Made by a program: the position numbers and the translations under genes. The notes below the pieces were generated by a model that made no database searches, had not been told where the DNA came from, and saw nothing but the letters and a program-made list of their open reading frames with translations. From Meconema thalassinum (Eukaryota; Arthropoda; Insecta; Orthoptera; Tettigoniidae), in assembly GCA_946902985.2 (NCBI GenBank), contig OX336389.2, positions 1,288,970,792 to 1,289,034,791 of the forward strand: 64,000 nt of DNA, written 5' to 3'. Below are positions 32,362 to 44,682 of the stretch, one piece after another (positions within the stretch are counted from its first letter, which is position 1; each line of letters opens with the position of its first letter).

Positions 32362-32753
32362 TCATTTTTTGTAGGGTGCTAGCTTCATGTTGACACCCTT
32401 ACCATGCAGTGCTATGGCCTCCATGGTTTCATTATACCTTTCACTTTCCTTCAACTGTTGCTTCGCCTCCTCAGCGGCATTTACCGTTCGTGCTACAGCA
32501 CGAAAAGAGTAGCCTGAGCTGCTAGTCCACCAAGCAGAATGGGTAAAAATTCTCCTCGTTTCAACACAGGAATAACACGGGCACATTTCATAAAACGTAG
32601 CTTACATATGGGATTGGCATGTAATCGTGCTGCTCGGAGTGATTTTCTAATTGCCAACTCACTTTTTATTCCCTCCGCGCAACATTAAGAATATCTCTAA
32701 GGGCTCCCTTTCTCATTGACTTCTTCTTCACCACATATCTCTGTTTCGCCATG
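32362..32753 (-). pseudogene. Polinton structural-type protein, decayed
   Basis: Upstream of the protease remnant on the same strand are a basic start (MAKQRYVVKKKSMRKG near 32750), a CARVIPVLKRGEFLPIL-like segment in another frame, then RAVARTVNAAEEAKQQL and TMEAIALHGKGVNMK. I recall this order (basic N-terminus, hydrophobic centre, then AIALGKG before the protease gene) from arthropod Polintons, where it is a small virion-type protein of uncertain role. Frameshifts and a stop break it. The family assignment is from memory of the motif order only. Confidence 0.45.
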
Positions 32754-34611
32754 ATGAACAAGGAACAAAATCAACCTCACACCATGAACTATGGATCACG
32801 ACTAACGCTCCTCGGGGAGAGAACATGTAATTATTTACTCGAGGGTGGTGGTATATTCAAGTTCAATATAAAGCGGAAAATTGTTTATTGTTTCTCACGC
32901 TTCTCTATTCTTGATCGTAGAACCAATGTAAATAATAATTTATTCTTGGGTTTAACTGCCTGATCGATGAGGGATATTTAAACACTACCGCTTGAAGTAC
33001 CGGTATAATAAAAATTTCAGTATCTTGTGTATAATCGATAATACGAATGGATCCATCACACATTAAGGGATGATTGCTATGTCCTGAACGTAGGATATAG
33101 ATGAGTTCCTTAGAGTCTTTCACCGGTTATCGAAATGTGATGTGAACCAAAGATACTGTATGTATGGCAATGTTATAATAAAAATTGATAGCCGCTGTTC
33201 CATAAATCGTTTGGTCGCTACGTCATGGGTTTGTACAGGGCCGGCAACATCAGCTATTCGTCTTCTCTTTATCTGTAGAGCGTTCTCCCCGACTTCCTAT
33301 TCCTTCTCCATTTCGGAGGTTAAAAACCGTTTTGTTCAGATATCCTGATCATCCTCAGGATCGGCAACTTGCACTAATCGTTAACCGTATAACCTTTTAC
33401 GGTTGTCGACCGTTTAAAGAGCCAGCTGTGATATTCGATGTTGGTGTTCATCATTCATAGTCTTTGTCTTAGATTAGCACCAAAGCATACAGTACGTTAA
33501 TATGTAGGCTTTGGTGCACACATATTGATTATTCACAGACTTAGCAACGTTTATTAAACGTTTGCCTTACTCTGCGTATCATCATCTCTTTTGTTACGTT
33601 TTAAGCGAAACACTTCTACACACTTTTTCGGACACGCGTCTTTAGTCGTTCGTTACCTGCTTTCCATTAAAGTTATAATCTCCATCTTATGTACGTTGCA
33701 AAGATTTGCATCTACATAATTATGTTTATTAGCCGGGTCTGTGTCCCGTCTTGGATCGTTTGTCGAGGCAGCTATACTATTAGTTTTCTTTGTTAATCAT
33801 TTTTTCCCCCAAAGACATCCATGGTTAGACTAAATATAACGGCCATATGCTCAACGTATATAGAGACCGAAACCAGCGGCCCGGCCCATGGGCTGCTTCG
33901 ACACTGTACCAAACACAAAACAACTGTGAACATGAGGGAGGAGCCAGATTCACTCGCGCCAGGCGATAGCATAGCGCAGTGTTGCCTAGTTAACTCCACT
34001 CGCTGGGCTCGCTGTGCCGAACGAAATCGTTATTTCTCTCCGCGCACAAAAATAATTAATTCTTCAATTATTTTGATGACCCTATGTTACAAAAACATTT
34101 TTTTTTTAAGTTGATTGTCCAAACCCTGTGGCGCTACGACCAGCCGTTCGGGAGATAACAACTGCCCTTGAACTGAAGGGATAATTAAAGAGAGAATGAT
34201 TTAGGTGTCTATATATTTAGGTTTGTCAAGGAAGGAAAGGAAGAGTGACAGTATTGCTGTATCAATTCAGTGTACAATGGCGAAACTTTAAGAAGTGCTG
34301 TGAGCTGAAGTTTGGAATTCATAACGATGTTCCTTAGCAAGCCGGGTGACAGGCGAACAGTAGGCTATTGCACAGCCAGGCAAGAAATGTGATTTTCAGG
34401 GTATTTGGCCTTTAAAAGAAGCTTTCGAATTCAGAAGTACGTGAAAACACAAAATCTTATAACCTGTGTTATTGTGGTGTGGGCGATTATGGTTTTTATT
34501 TTTTCTTTGTAATTGAGTCAAATAAAATTCACCTCTTCACAGTTTTACCTCACGAGGCATAGTGTACCCAGTTCTAACCCTGAGACCAGAATTGTTTTGG
34601 CGATTATGATT
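32754..34611. other. No recognisable gene
   Basis: Mixed-composition DNA, locally GC-rich around 33860-34040. Short frames only. A fragment of the SINE family found next door may lie at 34546-34600. Confidence 0.4.
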
Positions 34612-34990
34612 GTTTTAGGGGCTTTGCGACATCGTGGTCATGTAGCCCCATGTATTTGGTTGTGTGTAGAATTTGTCTGATAACCTGTGTCTCTGTGATG
34701 TCTGAATTAGTGTGTGTATTTGTAATTGAGGTAGGATTTGAGTAGGAAGCGGTCGTGGCCTTCCGTTAGGTACCATTCCGGCATTTGCCCGGAGTAGAAG
34801 TGCGAATCCACAGAAAACCACTTCCAGGATGGCTGAGGTAGGAACCTAACCCACATCTTCCCGTTTTGCATCACGAGTCTGAGTGTACCCTGATCCAGCC
34901 CTCAGACCAGAATTACATTTCTTGGGAATCGAACCCGAGCTTCCGCGGTGACTGCCAAGAATGGAGAGCAAGTTTGCTAGCCAGTACATC
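34612..34990 (-). repeat. SINE family copy 1
   Basis: It shares blocks with the copies at 35141 and 44097: GGGGCTTTGCGACATCG, GCCCCATGTATTTG, CAGGATGGCTGAGGTAGGAA and a tRNA-like right end with GGGAATCGAACCCGAGC, which is a B box (GGTTCGATTCC) on the minus strand. The tRNA-like head therefore lies at the right, and the element reads leftwards. Confidence 0.65.
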
Positions 34991-35140
34991 ACAAGGTTGT
35001 CCCCAATAGACAAAAACTGATCCAAATAAATTGTTTTCTGTATTTCTATTGCCTTATAAAGAGTCCACAAGCAATGTTACTCAGAATGACAATGGGTGTA
35101 GATTAGGTCATGTGAAATAATAACGTTATTGTTGTTTCAT

Positions 35141-35480
35141 TTAAGGGTCTAGGACATCTTGGTGCTTAAGCCCCATGTACTTGTCTGAAAATCTGGGTTA
35201 CTGTGGTGTCTGTGCTAGAGTGTGTGTATTTGTATTCTGGTGAGGATTGGGAAGGAGGCAGGCGTGGCCTTAAGTTAGGAACCATCCCGACATTTGCCTG
35301 GAGTAGAAATGAGAAACCAATTCCAGGATGGCTGAGGTAGGAATCTAACCCACATCTTTCCAGTATTGCCTCACGAGGCTGAGCGTACCCCGTTCCAGCC
35401 TCAGACTAGAATTAAATTGCTTGGCAGAGCCGGGAATCGAACCCGGACCTCTTGGGCCACAGCCAAGAATGCTGGTTCCT
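35141..35480 (-). repeat. SINE family copy 2
   Basis: The same block order as copy 1, with the tRNA-like head at 35425-35475 (GCCGGGAATCGAACCCGG). Confidence 0.65.
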
Positions 35481-37408
35481 ACACAAGGAGGTGGTCACGT
35501 GCACGAATAACGTTTGTGTGACATCTTATATCTGCCTCATATCACATTGTGTGCACTCCGTTGTGAGCATAGATATTTGTAGGATTAGTACCTCCATCTC
35601 GTACATGCACTTACATTCGGAGCGTCTTGTGTTCACGGAGAAAGTCGTGCGTATACTCAAGGATCATGTAAGTATAAGAGATTCGTCACTTTTGGTTATA
35701 GAATTTCCGAGAGAGAACACCGCCTGAGGCTATGGATTGTACTGGCAAGTCTGGCAACATAAAAAGTAAAAAGCCATATGAATGTAGCCTTTATTACGCG
35801 TAAATGAACAGCATGTTCTGCGATGAGTTATTGATTATTGATGAAAATAACACAAACATAACTGCGCCTTTCGCTAGGCGCTGAAATATACGTCCAGATA
35901 GGAAAATAATACATTTTGATATATATCAATGTTGGCAATAGATTTGTCACGAAAGACACAGTTATGCCGTTCTAGAGCTTAATTCACCTCTAGGCTAATT
36001 AAAAATGCTCTCATACTCGACAGAATTGTTGGGATATTCGATGAATATAAAGAAAACTGCCCAAATGCACACACTACATTGCCAAAACCTCACTCTTTGC
36101 CTAGCATGCCCGCTGCCACCCACCCCTCCCCGTAGCCCTAAACCACAAATTTTATTGCAATGCAAAGGAGAATGGGTAAGAAAACAAACAAGAGATGAAA
36201 TGCACACATTTATTCTCTAGGCCTATATATTTTTATTCGAGAGTAATCCATATTGCCCACTAGTTTTTCACATGGTCAACACCAATAAGATGAAAATTGC
36301 CGTATTGTTCTTACTATCATTATAATTCTTACATCCCGGTGCTTGGCAATTTTTCCTCCCTTACAGGGGCATGATTGACTCTCAATTCAATTCAAATAAA
36401 CAATCAAAATACTGAACAAATCAAAACAACCAACAACACCACGAGGAAAATCAATCAAAACAGACTATTCCCGCTTCCGCCAGTCGGTTTGATGTGAACG
36501 TTCATGAGTGCCAACTACGGAACCTTAGTGCTAAAATTAATTCTTCATTGGTTGGCAGAACAACCAGTACAGGACCTCACCCCGACCCACGCGCTCCCTA
36601 TGAACTGTCATCCCCCTGCGTATACTGAGAGTGTAGAGCTGTGTCATCTCCCGCCAGTCTCACTGTGGCAACAGTGCTCAGCTGGACGAGCGCTACTGGG
36701 CGATCCCATGTTCACAGTTTTTTTGCGTTTGGTATAGGCTGCACTGGGCTCGACAAGTCTCGAGCCTTGCGGCCCGTGACGTCAGCGCACGGGCTGTGCC
36801 GGGCCATACTATGTCGCTTTTAATGCGGCGGGCTAATGAGAGCGCTTTGGTAGTCCATGGGCTGGCAGCTTTCAATACGTACTGCGAGAAGACAGAGTGA
36901 CTTGCGTGCTACGGCCAAGCTAGAGCGACTGCCGCTGACTTCCATGGCCTCCTATTTTAAATGTCGCTGCATGACTAGTGTCATAGTGGGGTATTTGATG
37001 AGGCGGTCGAATACAAGGTATTGTCTGCGTCGCAATTAACCTTGGGACGAATGAGCCATAGTGTGAGAGGGCCATGGCAGAACCATGAGTGTTATTCTTT
37101 TTTTGTGGGCGACGTTAACACGCCGTGAAAAAAATAACTCTGCAATGTTCTATTATTTTGGTTGAGATGACCTTCAATACGAACTGCTGGTGTTCATAAA
37201 TGAGCAGAAGAAGCATGTGCTATGATTTGCTATCTCCTTTTCTGCTCTTAATAAAATAAAACAGCTATTCCCCTTCCACCCTAGTATTAACTAAACACGT
37301 CAAACACATAGTCCTTGCTTTATATGAGAAATGTGGCTCAAATTCGTCGATACATTTTTATTAATAATATTATTGTTCCTACCAGTGGCACAATTTCCTA
37401 ATAATGAC
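35481..37408. other. No recognisable gene
   Basis: AT-rich on the left, with a CpG-containing GC-rich patch around 36560-36960. Neither strand offers a frame with recognisable motifs. Confidence 0.4.
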
Positions 37409-37924
37409 TGAAACACTCTCACCCTCCTTGCTGGAGTTGATTTACAATTAACTACCCTCATTAACACAAACCTACAGAATTTACTGCCTTTAAATACAGG
37501 CCACAAGTGATTTTAAAGTTTTCCCGACTTTGAATGGGCGCCAAGGTTGACCATATGGGTCTTCCTGAATAAAATAGAAATAAATACATAGCTGTTGCCC
37601 CGACTATGAAACCCCGTATCCCCGGCGTAGGGCATTTGGCATGCGTTCGCTGATGTACCAGGTTCATGCAAGACAGGAATATAAACACACATGAATTTTA
37701 AAAAGATAATCTATTGGCTGTACTATACACATATATACATAATATACAACACAAAATACCCTGCAAACACTCGTGATTTATACAGTACCATGCCACTGAA
37801 TTTAAGCTCTGAGAGCAGGAAAACACTTACGGCCATATCAGACCCAGGCATAACAGCCACCTACGTATATACACTGTACCGTCCGTACACAAAATATCTA
37901 CACACGTTAGACTGGTTCACTCTA

Positions 37925-37955
<31 letters not shown>

Positions 37956-38979
37956 TCATCTCGAACTGCACGTTCACGTCTCCATTCTCGCATGACTTCG
38001 ATGAAATGTTTACGACTGATCATCCTTTTAGGCGTGGTAAGTTATTACCGACAGCCCATGGTATGGATGGACCCATGAAATGCACGTAGCCTCCAATAGC
38101 CCGTAAGAGCTCAGTGGATTGCTAAACATTAGTCACTGCTCGTTCGCATTGCGATACCATGATCAAGTAATAACGACTCTAAATGCAAGTAGACAACGGA
38201 CTTTCGCTGTAAAAGCAAGAAGACGATCTCTAACTGTTCGTTACGGAAACCATGTCACGTAAAACGACCCTGGGCGTTAGTAGATCAGTGTTCTGCCGAT
38301 AAAGCAATAAGACGATCTCGGAACACCAGACACGCCATTATATGCACTGGCGTAAGGCTACATAACCCCAAAGTTTCTGCCAGAACTAATTTGTGCGTGG
38401 CCCGCTCCTAGCGGAACATCCGTGTCAACACATGAACATCAGACAGTCTAAATCCGCACTGACGTCACACAGTAGTATTCCACACCAAGTTCATGGGAGT
38501 TCATGCCATAAATAGCCTAGGTATTTCCACACAGGCCGAATTACTGCCCGTCTTTTCCGGGTATGTCACATTTCCAGCACTCGAAAATACCAATTCATTG
38601 TACCTTTATAGTACAGCCACAAATCTAACATTTAACATTACTAGGTCAAAATAAAGCTATTAACCCCAAACCAAAATGAAATAATGCTTCTACTTAATCC
38701 AGTCTTATATCCTTATTCCCAAAACGTAATAAATCGCAAAACCCCGTATTTTATAATATCAAATATCCAAAAACCGATAATTAATAAACAGTGGTCCTAG
38801 TTGGTGCGGACCATCCAAAGATGAATCCGTCCTCAAAAACACACACAGGCACAATAAAAATCACCTCTGCAACCCCACGTTAACCCAATATAATAAGATA
38901 CGAATAAAATACCCCAAACTAACTGCGCTAAGCACAAAACCCGAGGGTGAGCTACTGTAACTGAATAAATTCGGTTACA
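37409..38979 (-). repeat. 3' LTR of element C
   Basis: It runs 1571 bp and contains a (TTTC)n run at 37925-37957 that is nearly absent in the partner LTR, a microsatellite expansion after insertion. Confidence 0.88.
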
Positions 38980-39026
38980 AACGCCCCCACAAGGATCAAT
39001 CTCTAAACTACAAGGCTATAGATTTA

Positions 39027-39294
39027 TTGTGGTGTTTGAAGCCATATTTTCAGTGTTGCCTTAGTAAACAAGAGTTTAGTGCTTTTCAATCGGTCAACAC
39101 GAATGTACCCGAAAGAGATGGGTTATACCCTAATCCTGAAATAAATTACATGAGATTAATAAAACACTAGGATGACCAGTTTCGATCGTCAAGCGATCAT
39201 CATCAGATCCATTACACATAGGCTACAAAATCTATGTTTGAAATACAGGTGAAAATATTTACAATATGTACCGACTGAAAAGCACTAAACTCTT
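39027..39294 (-). mobile_element. 268-bp insertion with 12-bp direct repeats and inner inverted repeats
   Basis: GCTATAGATTTA occurs at 39015-39026 and again at 39295-39306, bounding the insert. Inside it, a 25-bp inverted pair (AAGAGTTTAGTGCTTTTC at about 39070, and its complement ending at 39294) has one mismatch. The left 50 bp recur at 3618-3672. It is a small non-autonomous element; a 12-bp duplication is long for a DNA transposon, so its class is open. Confidence 0.6.
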
Positions 39295-39642
39295 GCTATA
39301 GATTTATCCTTGTCCCTCACACAAATACACTAGAACTCCTGTCTTGTCATCGTGAGCAAGGTCTCTAGGTGACATATAGCTTGAGGTAAGCAACGTTATA
39401 TGTACCTAAGACCTTGTCATCGTTGGTAATGAAGCTGTAGGCACATGCACCTACCTTGCGGTCTATAGCAAATGGACCGGAATGAAAAACCTCAAGAATG
39501 CAACTCTGCTCTACCGACAGCAGATGCTCAGCTCGCAACAACACCAGATCACCTATCTTAATTTTACCCCCTCCCTTGCCTGCTGTTTCAAAAGTATCTT
39601 ACCTACTACTACAATAATTCTCAATTTATTTAATCTCTTAGG

Positions 39643-40496
39643 TTACAGCTTCCCCTGTTGAAAATCCCAAAATCCTGCGAGACACACTAAAAGAAATCCT
39701 TCCTGCAAACTACTAACTGCCACGACCTCCAAACATAACCTACTGGTACCATCCCACACGGTCACCACCACCAGAAGACTAACAGACTGACTGTTACTAA
39801 TCTCGAATATAACCTGATACAGCATCTGACCAATCACCTCAACAACACCCTCCATGTAAGAATGAGCTATAGGGTACCTAGGACCGCTCAAGCTAGACCT
39901 ATCTGCGATGTCAAAACTCTGCCCGTAGCCGTGAGTACATCCAGGTTTCTCCGGGAACACCACCCTGTGTTCCCTCAGAACGTCAAACACCTCTGACTTC
40001 TGACCCTCGTCCAACATGGTATCTTTAACAACTGCCTCCACACAGTGATCATCATCACTCAACTCACGATCATCTCCCATGACCCAGAAACAACAGTGAT
40101 CAACATCACTCGACACATGACCATCTCTCATGACCCAGAAACAACAGTGATCCACATCACTCAACACATGATCATCTCTCATGACCAAAATACAACTTGA
40201 TACCATGCCGACACCTAATTCTTCCTCCTCAGAAACCTCTTTAATCACCTGAATGCATCCAACGACACTAACAAAATCTCTACCACCAACCCGATAGCCT
40301 AACCTAACCGAATCCTGTTGCTCACTCCACCCAAACTTCACTAGCGCCTTACTGTAATCTAATCTACAGCTCTGGTCTCCTAACCTATCAGATCCTACAT
40401 CGATATTATACTCAACATTATGTTTTTCTTCCAGAGCGTGAGCAGGAATACTATGCAAGGACTCTCCCCCTGCTCCATATAGTGAGTCCTGGCGAA
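39643..40496 (-). pseudogene. pol: pol stub of element C
   Basis: The frame is open directly after the -1 slippage site and runs to 39643. It contains the linker before RT (VFDVLREHRVVFPEKPGC, then SGPRYPIAHSYMEGVVEVIGQML), the region where Ty3/Gypsy pol enters RT. The protease motif is not recognisable, and the sequence after IGQML does not contain RT catalytic motifs. A 51-bp minisatellite (40028-40190, 17-residue unit with CCFWVMRDGHVSSD) expands the middle. The product would be non-functional. Confidence 0.65.
40028..40190 (-). repeat. 51-bp coding minisatellite in pol stub of element C
   Basis: About three in-frame copies of a 51-bp unit (for example CATGACCCAGAAACAACAGT) encode a 17-residue Cys/Trp/Asp-containing repeat. 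It lies where the protease-RT linker would be. Confidence 0.75.
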
Positions 40497-40503
40497 GTTT
40501 AAA
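40458..40503 (-). promoter_or_regulatory. -1 frameshift signal of element C: UUUAAAC plus stem-loop
   Basis: The minus strand reads AGT TTA AAC in the Asn/Arg-rich gag frame, so the heptamer U UUA AAC (40497-40503) is in slippage phase. After a 6-nt spacer comes AGGACTC (40484-40490), whose perfect complement GAGTCCT lies at 40458-40464, giving a 7-bp stem with a 19-nt loop. Slipping by -1 enters the open pol frame. The spacing and phase match known retroviral-type signals. Confidence 0.7.
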
Positions 40504-41584
40504 CTTCCTGGCCTATTGCTTCTCTCAACCTGCCTTTCCGTGGCACGCCCCCTATTTGCCTGCTCTACCTCACGTGGTCTTTTCCCCGGTTGATTGTTTT
40601 TCCCGTACCCCTGACACTCATTGTTATTTCTTCCTCTCCCATGATCTTCATACCACATGTACCTATCTCCTCTACCTGGATCCCAGTTCTTCTCTCTCTC
40701 CTCTGATTATAATTTCCTTCCCTTCGATTACCCCCATTTCTCTGACGTTGCCTACCTGCCTTTCTCAAGGTACCTAACCTTCCAAGTGACCTCTCTATGC
40801 CTGTAATAGCGACTATTTCCTGCACGCACACTGCAGTCCTAATGTCCTCAGAGAAATTATATACTAACTTCGTAACAAGATTTTCACTCCCTCCTAGCTC
40901 CAAATGCTGACCACGTAGAATTCTACCTACAGTATCTTCCTCCATACCAGTCACTATCTCGCTAACCTGGCTAATATTCTCGTCTACCTTCTTCATACCA
41001 TTTCCTAGCAAACTAAACTCGACTCGCTCATCCATCTCCACTACCTCACCACTCTCCTCACTAACTTCAGCACTCTCAAGCATCTCCACTCTCCCAGCAG
41101 TCTCCCCACTAACTTCAGCACTCTCATCCTTCTCCACTCTCCCAGCACTCACATCACTAACCACAACGTTCTCTTCCACGATGCCTACAATTTCCTCTTT
41201 CTGCTCTCCCAACCTATCTACCCTGGGAAATTTCTGGCTAGTCAAAAGTGCCTGGTTAGAAATCTCCCCTGCCAACATTACTTGTTGAGCATCCAACGTA
41301 TCTACTTCCGAGTCTACGCTATCTTCCTGAACAGCAATCTCATTACCTAGCTTAGTTTCCAGATTAGTGGCTTCTACACTGACTTCACTAATCTGGCTAG
41401 TGACATGGCTGTCGGGGATAATTTCTGACAATCTTTCCTTGACCTCATCAAGCTTCTCTGACAAATGCTCCGTCAACTCACTAGTTATTTTCTCCCCCAT
41501 CCTATTCATGTGACTGGTCATCCTCTCCTCCATCCCTACAGACTTGTCGCTAAGATACACGAGCCTCCTCAACATGTCCATCAT
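40498..41584 (-). pseudogene. gag: gag of element C
   Basis: It starts with MMDMLRRLVYLSDKSVG (41584) and is coiled-coil-rich through the first half (HMNRMGEKITSELTEHLSEK, later repeated Glu/Ser blocks). Residues 230-290 resemble the end of a capsid domain (HLELGGSENLVTKLVYNF). The original frame stops at 40565. The Asn/Gly/Arg-rich tail expected by comparison with element A (GRGRNNNECQGYGKNN) lies in the next frame from 40658 and leads into the slippage site, so a frameshift between about 40658 and 40800 has split the gene. There is no zinc knuckle. Confidence 0.65.
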
Positions 41585-41842
41585 ACTTAATTCATTCCCC
41601 CCTTCCCTGGCAAATCTCCCCTGACTCTACTGTTTTCCCCCATCCCTACAGCAAATATCCTATCAGACCCTGTCTGATTCTGCCGCTCACCAGCACTGTC
41701 CCCCAACAAAGCAGAATTGCATCCTGGCTCTAACGTAGCCATCCCTAATTGAAATATTTGAAATTACGAAAATATGCCTACAGTTTAATTCCTGTGTCCT
41801 GGTACACATCAGCATGTCTAAGGCCTCACGTTGGGCTGCTAC

Positions 41843-43921
41843 TGAAACACTCTCACCCTCCTTGCTGGAGTTGATTTACAATTAACTACCCTCATTAACA
41901 CAAACCTACAGAATTTACTGCCTTTAAATACAGGCCACAAGTGATTTTAAAGTTCTCCCGACTTTGAATGGGCGCCAAGGTTGACCATATGGGTCTTCCT
42001 GAATAAAATAGAAATAAATACATAGCTGTTGCCCCGACTATGAAACACCTTATCCCCGGCGTAGAGCATTTGGCATGCGTTCGCTGATGTACCAGGTTCA
42101 TGCAAGACAGGAATATAAACACACATGAATTTTAAAAAGATAATCTATTGGCTGTACTATACACATATATACATAATATACAACACAAAATACCCTGCAA
42201 ACACTCGTGATTTATACAGTACCTTGCCACTGAATTTAAGCTCTGAGAGCAGGAAAATACTTACGGCCATAACAGCCCCAGGCATAACAGCCACCTACGT
42301 ATATACACTGTACCGTCCGTACACAAAATATCTACACACTTTAGACTTGTTCACTCTACTTTGTTTCTTCTCGAACTGCACGTTCACGTCTCCATTCTTG
42401 CATGACTTCGATGAAATGTTTACGACTGATCATCCTTTTAGGCGTGGTAAGTTATTACCGACAGCCCATGGTATGGATGGACCCATGAAATGCACGTAGC
42501 CTCCAATAGCCCGTAAGAGCTCAGTGGATTGCTAATTAGTCACTGCTCGTTCGTATTACGATACCATGATCAAGTAATAACGACTCTAAATGCAAGTAGA
42601 CAACGGACTTTCGCTATAAAAGCAAGAAGACGATCTCTAACTGTTCGTTACGGAAACCATGTCACGTAAAACGACCCTGGGCGTTAGTAGATCAGTGTTC
42701 TGCCGATAAAGCAATAAGACGATCTCGGAACACCAGACACGCCATTATATGCACTGGCTTAAGGCTACATAACCCCAAAGTTTCTGCCGGAACTAATTTG
42801 TGCGTGGCCCGCTCCTAGCGGAACATCCGTGTCAACACATGAACATCAGACAGTCGAAATCCACACTGACGTCACACAGTAGTATTCCACACCAAGTTCA
42901 TGGGAGTTCATGCCATAAATAGCCTAGGTATTTCCACACAGGCCGAATTACTGCCTGTCTTTTCCGGGTATGTCACATTTCCAGCACTCGAAAATACCAA
43001 TTCATTGTACCTTTATAGTACAGCCACAAATCTAACATTTAACATTACTAGGTCAAAATAAAGCTATTAACCCCAAACCAAAATGAAATAATGCTTCTAC
43101 TTAATCCAGTCTTATATCCTTATTCCCAAAACGTAATAAATCGCAAAACCCCGTATTTTATAATATCAAATATCCAACGGACAATACATATTTTTCTTTT
43201 GAAAATTATATATTCAATGCCAAAGTAAGGTTATAATTCCTTTGGAATGGAGTTCTCGACTCCCATAGTGCACTGGCTTTGCTCGTGACGTGGATACACA
43301 TGTGTCAGATACGTCTTGCAATGGCCTTCCCAGTGTGTACTAGACAGTGTCAGAGCCCAATTGCACACCGGGGCGAAACACTGTCATTTTGTTGAGTTAT
43401 GCCGGAACATGTAGCACAATTTGTGTTTAAATATATTAATGGCTCAACGGACAATACATTTTTTTCTTTTGAAAATTATATATTCAATGCCAAGGTAAGG
43501 TTATAATTGCTTTGGAATGGAGTTTTCGACTCCCATAGTGCACTGGCTTTGCTCGTGACGTGGATACACATGTGTCAGATACGTCTTGCAATGGCCTTCC
43601 CAGTGTGTACTAGAATGTGTCAGAGCCCAATTGCACACCGGGGCGAAACACTGTCATTTTGTTGAGTTATGCCGGAACATTTAGCACAATTTGTGTTTAA
43701 ATAAATATCCAAAAACCGATAATTAATAAACAGTGATCCTAGTTGGTGCGGACCATCCAAAGATGAATCCGTCCTCAAAAACACACACAGGCACAATAAA
43801 AATCACCTCAGCAACCCCACGTTAACCCAATATAATAAGATACGTATAAAATACCCCAAACTAACTGCGCTAAGCACAAAACCCGAGGGTGAGCTACTGT
43901 AACTGAATAAATTCGGTTACA
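41843..43921 (-). repeat. 5' LTR of element C, with an insertion
   Basis: It matches the partner LTR throughout except for extra DNA at 43177-43702 and the short microsatellite. Removing the insert gives about the same length as the partner. Confidence 0.88.
43177..43702. repeat. Tandemly duplicated ~265-bp insert in the LTR of element C
   Basis: The insert is two near-identical copies of a unit starting ACGGACAATACAT (43177 and 43447), with the inner joint TATTAATGGCTC. It is bounded by a 9-bp direct repeat AAATATCCA (43168-43176 and 43703-43711). It is absent from the partner LTR, so it arrived later. The arrangement could be a satellite dimer, or two terminal repeats with almost no interior. 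Confidence 0.65.
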
Positions 43922-44096
43922 TGACACACCTTTAAGATAAAACCAATATTTAGAATGACGTAATATATAAGCTCAAACTTCGTTTTCTCCAATGTCTAAC
44001 TTTAAATAGTTATCAAAATTCGTTTGTCGAAAGTAATATTTGTAAGACATAACTACTGGTTAAACTTGGTACTTAATTTCCGATTTTTTAAATTTA

Positions 44097-44290
44097 ACTT
44101 CTACTCCAGGCATATGCCAGGATGGTTCCTAACTTAAGGCAACGGCCGCCTCCTCCCAATCCTCATCTGAATTGCATAGGTGCACACTCATGCAGCCATC
44201 ACAATAACACAGGTTATCAGACGAATTACACACACACAAATACACGGGGCTACATGACCATGATGTCGCAAAGCCCCTAAATCAATCAAC
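44097..44290 (+). repeat. SINE family copy 3, headless
   Basis: The reverse complement of the left part of copies 1 and 2 (CCTAACTTAAGGCAACG, then CGGGGCTACATGACCATGAT, then GCAAAGCCCC). The tRNA-like head is missing. The bases from 44291 to 44682 show nothing recognisable. Confidence 0.6.
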
Positions 44291-44682
44291 AACACCTATC
44301 GATGTATTTCAGATTGAGATTAGCCAGTTCGCACAATACCATTAGCTTAGTGACAATAGTATTGCTATCAATTCTGAATAAAAGTGTAAAGCGGGCATTA
44401 TGTTGTTCACGCGTTGTGAAGATTAGATTGCCTGCTCGGCCCGTCCAGTGTGGTGGGCTATGGTGGGCTTTGCGAGTCCAGTGCTATGGGCCAGAACGCG
44501 GCCACGTTAGATGAGAAAAACACTGGACAGGCTGGGCTTCAAACGTACATGGGCTCGGAATGCGGTGCGGTGGGCCTCGCTGCAGTATTCTGACCAAAAT
44601 ATCTCCTAAATCGTCTAGTCGATATAAAGATTATAAAGCAGTAACTTTCACTTCCGGTGGGAGACTTTTTTTCGCCTCTTCT

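Larger units (their letters stand above)
37409..43921 (-). mobile_element. Ty3/Gypsy LTR retrotransposon C (defective)
   Basis: The LTRs at 37409-38979 and 41843-43921 begin TGAAACAC and end GGTTACA, and the 4-bp duplication tgac flanks them (37405-37408 and 43922-43925). The interior holds gag and a pol stub on the minus strand. A GCAGCCCAACGTGAGGC stretch (about 41820-41840, minus) is in the position of a primer-binding site. The gag-pol layout and slippage site resemble element A, so the two are related lineages. No RT core, RNase H or integrase is present. Confidence 0.88.

Noticed and set aside
37461..38089. ORFs repeated at 41895-42499
   Set aside because: They lie in the LTRs of element C; same explanation.
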